DNA from: Nostoc sp. CHAB 5824
GTDB lineage: Bacteria > Cyanobacteriota > Cyanobacteriia > Cyanobacteriales > Nostocaceae
Direction: 5' to 3'
Assembly (NCBI RefSeq): GCF_020829665.1
Contig: NZ_JAIVFT010000002.1
Coordinates: 1-64,000, forward strand
DNA length: 64,000 bases
Of this stretch, positions 27,739 to 37,302 are shown piece after piece (the first letter of the stretch is position 1; each line of letters starts with the position of its first letter). The position numbers and the translations under genes are program-made. The notes below the pieces were generated by a model. The model ran no database searches and had not been told where the DNA came from. It saw nothing but the letters and a program-made list of their open reading frames with translations.

Positions 27739-27897
27739 ATGGATTTAGTTCGGATTTTGTGTGCCATTTTCGTGCCGCCTTTGGGAGTTTTTTTGCAAGT
27801 AGGTTTTGGTATAGACTTTTGGATTAATATACTTTTGACGCTTTTTGGTTACATTCCTGGGATTATTCACGCAGTGTGGATAATTACCAAGAAATAG
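27739..27897 (+). CDS. YqaE/Pmp3-family small membrane protein
   Basis: 52 aa, too short for many gene finders. A strong Shine-Dalgarno (AGGAGG at 27729-27734) precedes the ATG at 27739. Sequence features: MDLVRILCAIFVPPLGVFLQ forms helix 1, and ILLTLFGYIPGIIHAVWII forms helix 2. PPLGVF and GYIPGIIHA are hallmark motifs of the UPF0057/PMP3 family, membrane proteolipids linked to salt, cold and membrane-potential stress. Downstream is a 10-bp inverted repeat (27935-27958). Confidence 0.9.
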   Translation: MDLVRILCAIFVPPLGVFLQVGFGIDFWINILLTLFGYIPGIIHAVWIITKK

Positions 27898-27934
27898 TTC
27901 TTCGTAGGGGTAGGTTGGGTGTACCAATCTTGAC

Positions 27935-27958
27935 AGAGGCAATTTATGAATTGCCTCT
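27935..27958. repeat. Palindromic repeat after the Pmp3-like gene
   Basis: AGAGGCAATT and AATTGCCTCT around a 4-nt loop (TATG). Similar AATT-centred palindromes are dispersed in Nostoc. It may also end transcripts, but on the plus strand no T-run follows. Confidence 0.5.
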
Positions 27959-28169
27959 ACAAAAAAACTGAGAAATTGGATATCTGCAAAGCCTTCAATA
28001 AGAATTCAGAATACTTTTTTCTGAATTGTGCATTTTTATTCAAAACTTTGATCGAGGTATTACAATACTGGAGCGTAAAATAACTATTAATTTAGGTTAA
28101 AATAAATACTCTAAAGAAACAATTAACCATGTCTCCAAAATATAATGTTCCGTAGTATAAAATACCGAA

Positions 28170-28838
28170 TTAACTCTCATTTTTTAACATAGCATAGAGT
28201 CTAAACTCTAGAAGCAAGGGGCAGGTGTGCAATTGCCATTGCACAGTTGAAACGTTCAAATCTTTGATTAAGCCAGTGCGTATATCTAGTACCCAGCCAT
28301 GAACCATAGGTGCTTTTCGCTCATGGAGTACTTGACGCATGATTGAGGTTTGGTAAAGATTTTTTACTTGCGCTACTACATTGATTTCCGCCAACCGATT
28401 TAGGCGTTCTTCTCTTGTTGGCAAGGCATCAATTTCTTCTTGTTTTTGTAAATAGAGTTCCCGAATCGGATTTACCCAATTATCAAGAATTCCAATGGTT
28501 CTCCCTTCTAAAGCCGCCTTAATCCCTCCGCAATCGTAGTGGCCACAAACGATAACATGTTCCACTTCAAGATGTAAAATTGCATATTCTAAAACGGCTA
28601 ACAAGTTAATATCTGTCAGAGAAACTTGATTGGCAATATTACGATGTACAAATAACTCTCCTGGTTCTGTACGAGTAAAGCTTGTTAATGCCAGACGACT
28701 ATCAGAACACCCAATGTATAGAAAAGGTGGTGTTTGTCCGCTAGATAAGTCTTGAAAATAAGTTGGGTCTACAGCTAGTTTCTCGGCAACCCAAGCCTGA
28801 TTATTTTTGAAGAGTTCATCAATGCTGTTATACTTCAT
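28170..28838 (-). CDS. Beta carbonic anhydrase
   Basis: 222 aa. Interconverts CO2 and bicarbonate. Zinc ligands are clear: Cys44 (with Asp46-Arg48 in GCSDSRL), His100 and Cys103 (CGHYDCGG). VHRNIANQV and VLEYAILHLEVEHVIVCGH are standard blocks. The short length and the missing C-terminal extension fit the soluble IcfA/EcaB-like group rather than carboxysomal CcaA with its tail, but the distinction is not certain. No signal peptide is evident. It sits 26 kb from the Rubisco genes and is not in their operon. The gap on either side is AT-rich. Confidence 0.93.
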   Translation of the reverse strand: MKYNSIDELFKNNQAWVAEKLAVDPTYFQDLSSGQTPPFLYIGCSDSRLALTSFTRTEPGELFVHRNIANQVSLTDINLLAVLEYAILHLEVEHVIVCGHYDCGGIKAALEGRTIGILDNWVNPIRELYLQKQEEIDALPTREERLNRLAEINVVAQVKNLYQTSIMRQVLHERKAPMVHGWVLDIRTGLIKDLNVSTVQWQLHTCPLLLEFRLYAMLKNES

Positions 28839-29305
28839 CTTTCATCAAATTCGAGAGAGAATCTCATAAATATTTTAGCTGATCTACAGTTTTCTATAAA
28901 TCAATATCAACTTTTTCCGAGATAAAATTTTTATAAAGATGACAATTGTAAGAAAATTATTGTATAAATTGTAAAAAAGTGAGTTAGTTTTTAGAAAAAA
29001 TAACTATGTATAACTTTATAAAAATAGCTAAATCAAGTAAAAATTCTATCAAATTATAATCTAAGCATTGAGACCGACTAATAATTTAAAATTATCATCT
29101 AGTATCTCTAAGTATTCTGACAAAGCAAAGAAAGTTCTGTAAGCAGAATCATTTTAAATCACACGCCAAACTATGCATTTGAGTCAAACAACTGCGGCGG
29201 AAGTTTTGAATATTGGCTCCTTCAATACACAGAGACACTTTCTGCTGGTAGTAAGCTAACTAACAAAAATGCCAAATTTGAGGTTGAGATATTAAGTTAT
29301 CAACT
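28839..29305. other. AT-rich gap with no recognised gene
   Basis: About 465 bp, AT-rich, with promoter sequence for the carbonic anhydrase gene at its left end. No coding frame with a ribosome site was found, and no repeat family was recognised. Confidence 0.6.
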
Positions 29306-29557
29306 TCAATCGGGGGCAACAACTTTGTTATCGTGATGATGGTTGATTGACCAACGATGATCAACAGTCATAGAGGAAAACTCGCAAATTTCTTCTAGCC
29401 GTTTTTGCTGCACGGCAGCTTTACGCAGAGTAATAATTAGTTGATTTACCTGATGCCGTAAATCTGGATTATCATTTACGGCTAACATGGTTTGTCTTTC
29501 TAAAAGTTGAAGTATAAGTTCGTAGTGAATAGGAGAAGGTAGAGGAATTTGCTCCAT
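29306..29557 (-). CDS. DUF5340-like small protein
   Basis: 83 aa from the ATG at 29555-29557 (MEQIPLPSPIHYELILQLLE); seven upstream residues (MKSNFNF) are possible. The N-terminal PLPSPIHYELILQLLERQT, then LRHQVNQLIITLRKAAVQQKRLEE, is the pattern I associate with cyanobacterial DUF5340 proteins (from memory). The C-terminus is polar and His-rich (HRWSINHHHDN). Likely a soluble all-helical protein. Function unknown. Confidence 0.7.
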   Translation of the reverse strand: MEQIPLPSPIHYELILQLLERQTMLAVNDNPDLRHQVNQLIITLRKAAVQQKRLEEICEFSSMTVDHRWSINHHHDNKVVAPD

Positions 29558-29805
29558 GAAGTTAAAGTTTGATTTCATATTTAAGATTTTGTATTAGTCA
29601 GAGTTTGTCTCTTCTCAATGAATTGTTACATAAGAAATAACTAGTTGCTTATGCCTTTGATTTGATTAGTAATGAAGATTTGGCAAAGATATAATAATAC
29701 TTGATGGCAATGTGCTGCGTATCTACGTATAGTGTGGCCAATTATCCAACTATTGTGTATGCAGTTAGTTGCCCTACGCCCCTTAGCGCAGGGGAAATAT
29801 TTATT

Positions 29806-30696
29806 TCAGAAATTCCTCGGTAATATATGGGCGATCGCAGCGCCGGGATCTGGTTGTTTTACCAAAGATTCTCCAATGAGTACAGCGGATGCACCTGCTG
29901 TAAGCACCAAACTCAAATCATCTGGGTTGTGTAGTCCTGACTCGCTGACAACAAGGATATTTTTCTCCTGCAATTGGCTACCCCTTGCAGCTAAAAGTTG
30001 GCAAGTAGTTTGCAGGTCAACAGAGAAATCTTCCAAATTGCGATTATTGATTCCTACTAAGGAGACTCCATCTAAAGCTAACACACGGTCAAGTTCTGCC
30101 AAACTATGCACTTCAACCAAGGTTGCCATTTTCAGGTTCTTAGCAATTTTAAGGAAGTATTTCAAATCTTGATCGCTCAGGATAGCCGCAATCAACAAAA
30201 TCGCATCTGCACCCTGAACCCGCGCCAAGTATATCTGGTATGCATAAACGACAAACTCTTTGCACAGTAGGGGTAAATCTACGGCAGCCCGAACTTTGGC
30301 TAAGTTGTCAAAACTACCTTGAAAGAACTTGACATCTGTCAGCACAGAAAGACAACTAGCTTTGGCTTGCTGATAAGACAGGGCGATCGCTACTGGGTCA
30401 AAATCTTCTCGTAAAACGCCTTTGCTAGGTGAAGCTTTTTTAACTTCTGCAATCAATGCTGGCTTAGTCTTACCTTGGCGCAAGGCGGCAACAAAATCAC
30501 GGGTTGGTGGCGCAGTCAGTACCTGCTTCCGTAATTCTTCCAAAGGAACTTTTTCCCGCATTTGGTCATATTCTACTTCTTTCTGCCAGACAATTTCCTC
30601 CAAAATGTTGTTTGGCGCTGCATCAGGCACGACAGCCTGATAACGCAATATCGATACATCAATAGCTGGGTTAGGTGAACGGCGACGGATTTGCAT
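29806..30696 (-). CDS. trpC: Indole-3-glycerol phosphate synthase
   Basis: 296-aa TIM-barrel enzyme of tryptophan synthesis that converts CdRP to indole-3-glycerol phosphate. Landmarks: [19 protein letters not shown] with the catalytic Lys region; [69 protein letters not shown]; and [13 protein letters not shown]. An extra N-terminal 50 residues is normal for cyanobacterial TrpC. It lies 97 bp downstream of lpdA on the same strand; a heptamer tract and a hairpin separate the two. Confidence 0.97.
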   Translation of the reverse strand: MQIRRRSPNPAIDVSILRYQAVVPDAAPNNILEEIVWQKEVEYDQMREKVPLEELRKQVLTAPPTRDFVAALRQGKTKPALIAEVKKASPSKGVLREDFDPVAIALSYQQAKASCLSVLTDVKFFQGSFDNLAKVRAAVDLPLLCKEFVVYAYQIYLARVQGADAILLIAAILSDQDLKYFLKIAKNLKMATLVEVHSLAELDRVLALDGVSLVGINNRNLEDFSVDLQTTCQLLAARGSQLQEKNILVVSESGLHNPDDLSLVLTAGASAVLIGESLVKQPDPGAAIAHILPRNF

Positions 30697-30702
30697 AATT
30701 AG

Positions 30703-30780
30703 TTATTAGTCATTAGTCATTAGTCATTGGTCATTGGTCATTGGTCATTTGTCCTTGTTTATTGACAAAGGACAAATGAC
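30703..30780. repeat. Heptamer repeat and hairpin between lpdA and trpC
   Basis: Heptamers of the GTCATTA/GTCATTG type run from about 30703 to 30752. The right part forms a 13-bp perfect hairpin: GTCATTTGTCCTT (30744-30756) with 30768-30780. It lies inside the presumed lpdA-trpC transcript and may reduce read-through or affect mRNA stability. Confidence 0.7.
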
Positions 30781-30793
30781 AGAGGACAAATGG

Positions 30794-32218
30794 CTAAATG
30801 GCTCGTTTATAAGCTTCGTCCAGTACTTCCGAAAGTGTCGGGTGTGCGTGAACTAGATGTGCGAGACTTTGGACAGATTGACGGTTTGCGATCGCAGCTG
30901 ACGCTTCATGAATTAAGTCTGAGGCGTGTAGTCCAAAAATGTGGACGCCCAAGACTTCTCCGGTGTCTTTGCGATATATCACCTTGGCAATACCATCGGC
31001 TTCATTTTCTGCCAACGCTTTGGAATTCCCTTTGTAGTAACTCCGACTTGTGGCGATTTCAAAACCTTCGGTTTGTCCTAACTCCTTTGCTGCGGTTTCT
31101 GTTAAGCCCACATAGCTGACTTCTGGGTGGGTAAACGCCGCCGCCGGGATGCTGCGATAGTCTACTATTCTTTCCCTCCCAACTATATTTTCTACGGCGA
31201 TGATGCCTTGAGCAGAAGCCGCATGTGCCAACATCATCTTCCCATTAGCATCGCCAATTGCCCACAAATGCGGCACTACTTCACCAGCTGATAGCACTGC
31301 CATGCGATCGTCAACTGGGATAAAATTCCGCCGATCAACTTCCACACCCACAGACTCCAAACCAAGATTTTTGGTCGCCGGGATGCGTCCTGTAGCCACC
31401 AAACAAGCATCTACTTCGATGACATCTATATCTTCTTTGGTTTTGAAATCTGCTAACTCAATCACCACTGGTGAACCGGGGATGACTTTTTTAGCGTATA
31501 TCCCCACTTTGGTTTCAATATCGCGGGGAGTAATCAGCACCCGTTCGGCAAGTTTGGCAATGTCTCGGTCAAATCCTGGCATTAACTGATCTAGGGCTTC
31601 AATCATGGTGATTTCAGAACCCAAAGCTGAGTAAATATCAGAAAATTCCAAGCCGATATAACCACTGCCAATAATCGCTACCCAGTCTGGTAACGACTCC
31701 AACTTAACCCCTTGATCGCTAGTAAAGACAGTTTTGCCGTCTACTTCAATTCCTGGAGGTACAAAAGGAATTGAACCAGGGGAAAGAATGATGTCTTTGG
31801 CTGTGATAGTTTTTTCACCACCGTCTCCGGTAATAGAGACTTTTTGCGCCCCAGCGATTTTTCCCCAACCCCTGATAATATCGACTTTTAGACGTTTGAG
31901 GCTGTTGGTTAAGTCGCCTTGAATTTTTGAGACGAGATCGTTAGCATGATTAGCGATCGCTTGGCGATCGAATTCCACGCTACCAATTTGAATTCCCAGT
32001 GACTTGAGGTGGTGGGCATTACGTAACTCCCGCACACGTCCAGATGCTGCCAGCAACGCCTTAGAAGGAATACAGCCCCGATTAACACAGGTTCCTCCCA
32101 TATCAGCAGCTTCAATAATCGCTGTTTTCAGACCGCAACTTACGGCGTGTAAGGCTGCACCATGTCCGCCTACACCAGCGCCGATAATTACTAAATCGTA
32201 ATCAAATCCTTGACTCAC
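30794..32218 (-). CDS. lpdA: Dihydrolipoyl dehydrogenase (E3)
   Basis: 474-aa FAD flavoprotein that reoxidises dihydrolipoamide in pyruvate dehydrogenase and glycine cleavage complexes. Features: FAD site [16 protein letters not shown]; redox disulfide Cys44 and Cys49 in [18 protein letters not shown] site [31 protein letters not shown]; and the C-terminal active-site His block [13 protein letters not shown]. Full length. The GTCVNRGC pattern fits the plastid/cyanobacterial E3 type. trpC follows, and the promoter is in the 590-bp gap above 32219. Confidence 0.96.
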   Translation of the reverse strand: MSQGFDYDLVIIGAGVGGHGAALHAVSCGLKTAIIEAADMGGTCVNRGCIPSKALLAASGRVRELRNAHHLKSLGIQIGSVEFDRQAIANHANDLVSKIQGDLTNSLKRLKVDIIRGWGKIAGAQKVSITGDGGEKTITAKDIILSPGSIPFVPPGIEVDGKTVFTSDQGVKLESLPDWVAIIGSGYIGLEFSDIYSALGSEITMIEALDQLMPGFDRDIAKLAERVLITPRDIETKVGIYAKKVIPGSPVVIELADFKTKEDIDVIEVDACLVATGRIPATKNLGLESVGVEVDRRNFIPVDDRMAVLSAGEVVPHLWAIGDANGKMMLAHAASAQGIIAVENIVGRERIVDYRSIPAAAFTHPEVSYVGLTETAAKELGQTEGFEIATSRSYYKGNSKALAENEADGIAKVIYRKDTGEVLGVHIFGLHASDLIHEASAAIANRQSVQSLAHLVHAHPTLSEVLDEAYKRAI

Positions 32219-32806
32219 GTTAGTTTCCCCGTGTGCTTCGCCTATTTATTCTCAACTTGACCGACAATCAGCGCAACCCCTTTAACAGTTATCAGTTTTC
32301 TCGCTTGACTCTAAATCCCTCACCATACACTGGCAGAACTGTTCACTGATTTCAGGTTCGGGTGTTGCTAACTCAAATTATGATTCACTCACTTCTGGCG
32401 AAAATATGGATGTTTTCAATAATTATAGTCAAATCTATATACTTATTTTTTTGATACTACAAAGGGAATGGGAAGTTTGGAGTCGCTCTGTCAAGGTGAC
32501 ATGTAGCTTTAGTTTTATAATATTGAACTAATATCTTGTACCATTTCACTAAATAGCTAATACAAATACATGAGTATGGGCGTACATCTGTGCGCCCATA
32601 GAGCCTATTCATCTGTTGCATAGATTTTTGAAAATGGTATAAACTATTCCCCTTGCTCCCAGCAAGAACTCCTCCCTTGCCTCTTCATCAAGTTCTAACT
32701 CTCCCATGCCCCATGCCCATAAATTTGAATTTCTTTACAGCACGTTAGACTAACACCTAAGCTGGATTAAGGATTCATCCAAAAGATTTACGCAGGCGAT
32801 CGCTCG
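32219..32806. other. Gene-free divergent promoter region (lpdA / SWIM gene)
   Basis: 588 bp. Contains promoters for lpdA and probably the SWIM gene. A minor repeat-like stretch is at 32650-32720 (cccatgccccatgccca). No convincing coding frame. Confidence 0.55.
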
Positions 32807-34582
32807 ATGTCTATTCCCCAAATTAGTGAATTTACTATCCGCCGTCATGCCAACGCCAAATCTTTCCAACGGGGCGAGGCATACTATGAAGCTGGTGCTG
32901 TCAATGCTGTTACCCAACGTGGCGATCTGCTTCAGGCAGATGTTGTAGGCAGTCAAGCTAGACCTTATCATGTCAACCTAAGTTTCGATAGCAGCGGGTT
33001 GACTTCAGTAAACTGCACCTGTGCCTACGACTTTGAAGGGTGGTGCAAGCACATTGTAGCGACGATGCTTGTCTGTGCGCGTAACCCAGAAAACATTGAG
33101 CAGCGCCCTACTCTAGAAGAACTGCTTAATCGCCTAGATTATATCCAAACTCAAAGGCTACTGCAAGAGTTGGTAAGAGAATACCCACCACTAATTGAGG
33201 TGATTGATCGTCATGTAGGTTGGATGACTAATCCTGCTACCCAGCAAAAAACCACAAGACCCTTACTCCACATTACTATTGATCCGGCTCCCTTCCGGCG
33301 GCAAGTGCGGCAAATTCTCCGGGATACTGTGCGCTACTTTGAGGAGGGGTGCGAAGAAGATCCAATTGCCGAGGAATTGCTGAGTGTGGTGCAAACTGCG
33401 GTAGATTTTAGCGAACGGGGAGAGGGTGAGAATGCAATCGCCATTTTAGAAGCGATTACCTCTACCTGTGCGGAAAATTGGGATGATGTTGCAGAATACG
33501 GTGCTGAAAATGATGAACTTGTCGGGGAATTGAATAATGCTTGGTGTGAAGCAATTCTCAGTGCTGAACTCACCCCAGAAGAAAAAGTTGATATTCAAAT
33601 AAATTTGGAAGCTTGGCAAGATGAGTGGAATGTTGATTTTGGCATGATTATGGAGGCCTTACGCCAAGGTTGGGATTATCCACCACTGGTGCAAGTTCTC
33701 GAAGGTAATATTACCGAAAGGGGAGCTTGGGAGGAAGACGTGCCTGACTACGCTGATGATTTGGCACTAATTCGCCTAAAAATCCTCGAACGTCAGGAAC
33801 GTTACCAAGAATACTTATATTTAGCAGAAGCAGAAGGGCAAACTCAGCACTATTTGACAATGCTAGGGCGTTTAGGCAGGGTAGAAGAAGCAATTGATGC
33901 TGCTCAAACCCAAATGAACTCAATGGAAGAGGCTTTTGCTCTAGCGAAAACACTCAGTGGACAAGGGGCATTACAGCAAGCACTAAATATAGCCCAGAGT
34001 GGATTAAATTTACCAGGTAATTGTCAGTACGAATTGGGAATTTGGGCAAGTGATTTGGCTCTTGAGTTAGGTAATAATGAAGCTGCTTTATTAGCAATCA
34101 AGGCGGCTTTTCAAATGAAGCCCTCCTTTGTTGACTACCAAAAGATAGCAAAATTGGCTGGGGAAAACTGGGAATGTCTCAAAACAGACCTGTTGAGAAT
34201 TATCCGTACTGCTAGTGGTTGGGGAACAGAATCAGCCAAGGTGGATATATTCTTGCATGAGGGGCTAATTGATGATGCAATTGCGATCGTTAGTGAACTC
34301 AGTTCATATTATTCTGATTTGATTCATCGAGTCATGGATGTTGCTATCTTTCACAATCCTAGTTGGGTGATTGCTAATGCTCGTCGCCGTGCCGAAAAGA
34401 TTATGGATGCAGGTAAAGCCGAATACTACTACTACGCAGTTGAATGGTTGAAAAAGGCACGTAATGCCTACTTGGAATCTGGGAAAAAAGGTGACTGGTT
34501 AAGCTATCGGCAAAACTTGATACAAACCCACGCTCGTAAACGTAAATTGATGGGAATATTTAAGCAAAGGGGTATGGAGTGA
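32807..34582 (+). CDS. SWIM zinc-finger protein
   Basis: 591 aa, starting at ATG 32807 (MSIPQISEFTIRRHANAKSF). The SWIM motif is complete: Cys70, Cys72, Cys80 and His82 (NCTCAYDFEGWCKHIVATML), the CxCx7CxH zinc site. The remainder is a long helical region with TPR-like repeats (EEAIDAAQTQMNSMEEA and similar) and ends in a basic tail. Such stand-alone SWIM-plus-helical proteins occur in many bacteria, sometimes beside SNF2 helicases or MoxR/VWA genes; none is adjacent here. Nucleic-acid or protein binding is inferred; the role is unknown. Confidence 0.85.
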   Translation: MSIPQISEFTIRRHANAKSFQRGEAYYEAGAVNAVTQRGDLLQADVVGSQARPYHVNLSFDSSGLTSVNCTCAYDFEGWCKHIVATMLVCARNPENIEQRPTLEELLNRLDYIQTQRLLQELVREYPPLIEVIDRHVGWMTNPATQQKTTRPLLHITIDPAPFRRQVRQILRDTVRYFEEGCEEDPIAEELLSVVQTAVDFSERGEGENAIAILEAITSTCAENWDDVAEYGAENDELVGELNNAWCEAILSAELTPEEKVDIQINLEAWQDEWNVDFGMIMEALRQGWDYPPLVQVLEGNITERGAWEEDVPDYADDLALIRLKILERQERYQEYLYLAEAEGQTQHYLTMLGRLGRVEEAIDAAQTQMNSMEEAFALAKTLSGQGALQQALNIAQSGLNLPGNCQYELGIWASDLALELGNNEAALLAIKAAFQMKPSFVDYQKIAKLAGENWECLKTDLLRIIRTASGWGTESAKVDIFLHEGLIDDAIAIVSELSSYYSDLIHRVMDVAIFHNPSWVIANARRRAEKIMDAGKAEYYYYAVEWLKKARNAYLESGKKGDWLSYRQNLIQTHARKRKLMGIFKQRGME

Positions 34583-34924
34583 AAGCTATTGTTTGTTACC
34601 TTAAACCATATACAAAACCGAAGTTTGCCTACTTTTAACAAGGGAATTTTGCCCCAAGTCTTGTTGATTGAGATAGTAGATGGATTTACGACGTGCTGTA
34701 CTAAATTTATTTCTTCCGCAGTAACAGATAATTCCAACATATCTGCTTGTTTATGTAACTCGAATACCATCAATGGTTTTAAATCTGCAATAACCAGATG
34801 ATTTAGTTTTTAAATTGAGATTTGCTCAATATATCAACTTTAGCAACAAAAGATGAAGTAAGATTCACATCTGAAGCAGTCGCCGTATAATCCCATAGTT
34901 TCTGACAAAAAATAGTCTAGTACG
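34583..34924. other. Gap without a supported gene
   Basis: 342 bp between the SWIM and TpsB genes. Long frames exist on both strands but neither has a ribosome site or recognisable domain. Contains the promoter region of the TpsB gene. Confidence 0.5.
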
Positions 34925-36697
34925 ATGATTGATAAATATCCTCAGAATCTTATAGTGTCCTGCTTTGTATTACTTAGCAGCATATCTTCTAGTCCACTAA
35001 AAGCTCAGGCTGTTGATACTACACAATTACCAACTAGTAATTTTATCCTGTCACAACAACTCCCACCACCACAGGATGTCCAACCACCCGCACCTTCACC
35101 ACTTCCCTCACCTGAACTACCACAGCCACTCCCCCCACCAGCAGAACTATTTCCACCCTCTGCCCCAACTCCCACACCTGAGGAACCACTCCCTGGCAAG
35201 TTTCCTGAAACTATTGTTGTTGAACGGTTTGAAGTTGTTGGTAGCACAGTCTTCAGTCCCGAAGAGTTAGCCCTCGCCACTGCTGAATTTACCAAACGAC
35301 CGATTTCGCTGACTGAAGTGTATCAAGCGCGTTCTAAAATTACTGATTTATACGTCCAAAATGGTTACATTACTTCTGGTGCTTATATCCCACCCCAAAC
35401 AATCCAATCCGGTGTTGTAAAAATTCAGGTGGTCGAAGGTAAATTAGAAGATATCCAGGTAAGTGGGACTCGGCGGTTGAATCCGAATTATGTCCGTAGC
35501 CGGCTCGCAATAGCTACATCACCGCCTCTGAATCGGCAGCGTTTACTAGAGGCGCTGCAACTGTTGCAACTTAATCCTTTAATTCAAAACGTCTCTGCTG
35601 AACTCTCAGCAGGATCGCAAAGTGGTACGAGTCTTTTAGAAGTCAAGATCAGTGAGGCTAAAACCTTTAGTAGCCAAATAGTTCTTGATAACGGGCGATC
35701 GCCTAGTGTTGGCAGTTTCCGCCGCGGATTACGATTGAATGAAGCCAACTTATTAGGGTTGGGAGATGCTTTAGGTCTAGGCTACACCAATACTGATGGT
35801 AGCAACTCCTTTGACGCTAGCTATACATTACCACTCAATCCCCACAATGGAACCCTTAACTTCAACTATGGCATCACATCAAGCAATGTCATTGAATATC
35901 CTTTCAACGTTTTAGATATCCAATCGGATTCTCGCTATTACGAACTGACATTCCGCCAACCCATAGTTCAAACTCCTACACAAGAATTCGCCCTTGGGTT
36001 GACAGCCTCTCGACGGGAAAGTGAAGCCTCTTATCTCGACAAAATAGAGCGAATACCTTTCCCCGGTTTAGGTGCTGATGAACAAGGACGCACCAGGGTA
36101 TCTGCGTTGCGATTTTTTCAAGAATGGACGAGTCGTAACAGTCGTGAAGTCATTGCCCTACGCTCTCAATTCAGTTTGGGCATAGATGTGTTGAATCCCA
36201 CGATTAATCAAAATCCTCCCGATAGCCGTTTTTTTGCTTGGCAAGGGCAAGCCCAGTGGGCACGCCTTTTAGCTCCTGAAACCTTACTTTTACTTCGTTT
36301 AAATACGCAACTTGCATCCAGAACACTTTTGCCTTTAGAGCAAATTGGCTTAGGTGGGCAGGATAGCATTCGAGGCTACCGTCAAGATTATCTGCTGACG
36401 GATAATGGCACTTTTGTTTCTGCGGAAGTTCAAGTACCAATTCTGCATTTCCCCCAGATAGATAGCACGTTACAGGTTGTCCCCTTTGTGGATTTTGGTG
36501 TTGGCTGGAACAGTTCTGGGAGAGCGAATCCCGACCCTAATACTCTAGCTGCTATTGGTCTGGGGTTGCGTTGGTCACAAGGCGATCGCTTTACCGTTCG
36601 TCTTGACTGGGGCATTCCTTTAGTATCTGCTGACTCGAATGATAGAACATTACAAGAAAATGGTCTGTATTTTAGTTTACTCTATAATCCTTTTTAA
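34925..36697 (+). CDS. ShlB/FhaC-type outer-membrane translocator (TpsB)
   Basis: 590 aa. Signal peptide (about 1-29), then a Pro-rich linker (about 45-98, PPPQDVQPPAPSPLPSPELP). A POTRA-type domain lies at about 100-175 (ETIVVERFEVVGSTVFSPEE, then ITDLYVQNGYITSGAYIPPQ and VVEGKLEDIQVSGTRRL). The C-terminal half is an Omp85-like beta-barrel; ALGLTASRRESEASYL and GGQDSIRGYRQDYLL (the usual RGY motif) are good marks. It should export a partner TpsA adhesin or haemolysin by two-partner secretion, but no large TpsA gene is next to it; cyanobacteria often have orphan TpsB proteins. Located in the outer membrane. Confidence 0.92.
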   Translation: MIDKYPQNLIVSCFVLLSSISSSPLKAQAVDTTQLPTSNFILSQQLPPPQDVQPPAPSPLPSPELPQPLPPPAELFPPSAPTPTPEEPLPGKFPETIVVERFEVVGSTVFSPEELALATAEFTKRPISLTEVYQARSKITDLYVQNGYITSGAYIPPQTIQSGVVKIQVVEGKLEDIQVSGTRRLNPNYVRSRLAIATSPPLNRQRLLEALQLLQLNPLIQNVSAELSAGSQSGTSLLEVKISEAKTFSSQIVLDNGRSPSVGSFRRGLRLNEANLLGLGDALGLGYTNTDGSNSFDASYTLPLNPHNGTLNFNYGITSSNVIEYPFNVLDIQSDSRYYELTFRQPIVQTPTQEFALGLTASRRESEASYLDKIERIPFPGLGADEQGRTRVSALRFFQEWTSRNSREVIALRSQFSLGIDVLNPTINQNPPDSRFFAWQGQAQWARLLAPETLLLLRLNTQLASRTLLPLEQIGLGGQDSIRGYRQDYLLTDNGTFVSAEVQVPILHFPQIDSTLQVVPFVDFGVGWNSSGRANPDPNTLAAIGLGLRWSQGDRFTVRLDWGIPLVSADSNDRTLQENGLYFSLLYNPF

Positions 36698-37302
36698 AAT
36701 TTAGGGGTTCATTTTCCTTCCCTTCTCTATGAGAGATTGCGCCAACGGTTCCCGCCATGAAAGCAAGTGGCGTGCTATTTATAATCGCCAGACATTTTTT
36801 CCCCAATGTAATGCGCCCAATTAATTTAATTCCTGTCTTGCTCCTATCTATTTCGCAAAATTCCGTGAAACAGAACTAATTGATTGATTAAAAAATAAAA
36901 ATTAGACCTTTATTTATATAATTCGCAGTTTCCTTACCACTCAGAATAAAAATCCGCAAATATACCATGTGTTCTATTCACTGTTTGATTTTATTCTGGG
37001 TATCCTAAGAAAGACAAGGTTAGATGATATAGACGAAGGGGCAAAGCTTATAACTTATGGATGAGTGGAGAAAACAGTTAGAACTTCTACCGCAAAAACT
37101 GATTGAACAATTAGCCATCTCATTCTAGAAGGTCAATCATGAAGAGAAGGGCTGGTTTGCACCCTCATACCAATTTTCGAACCATAGACGGTGACAAATT
37201 TGGTTGAATGAGTTTTCCCATAAATGCAGACTTCAGGCTCCACTTGTGGGAGTAATATTTTTCCGACTAATACATAAAAATATGAGAATTTGAGGAACAG
37301 CC
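36698..37302. other. Gene-free region with a short orphan frame
   Basis: 605 bp. A 23-codon frame at 37057-37128 (MDEWRKQLELLPQ) has no ribosome site and may be a fragment of a lost gene. No clear repeats. The promoter of the FHA-GGDEF-EAL gene should be at its right end. Confidence 0.5.

Noticed and set aside
34504..34801. Frames on both strands in the SWIM-TpsB gap
   Set aside because: Overlap each other and the SWIM gene end; no domain or ribosome site.
37057..37128. 23-codon frame MDEWRKQLELLPQ
   Set aside because: May be a fragment of a lost gene, but nothing supports translation.
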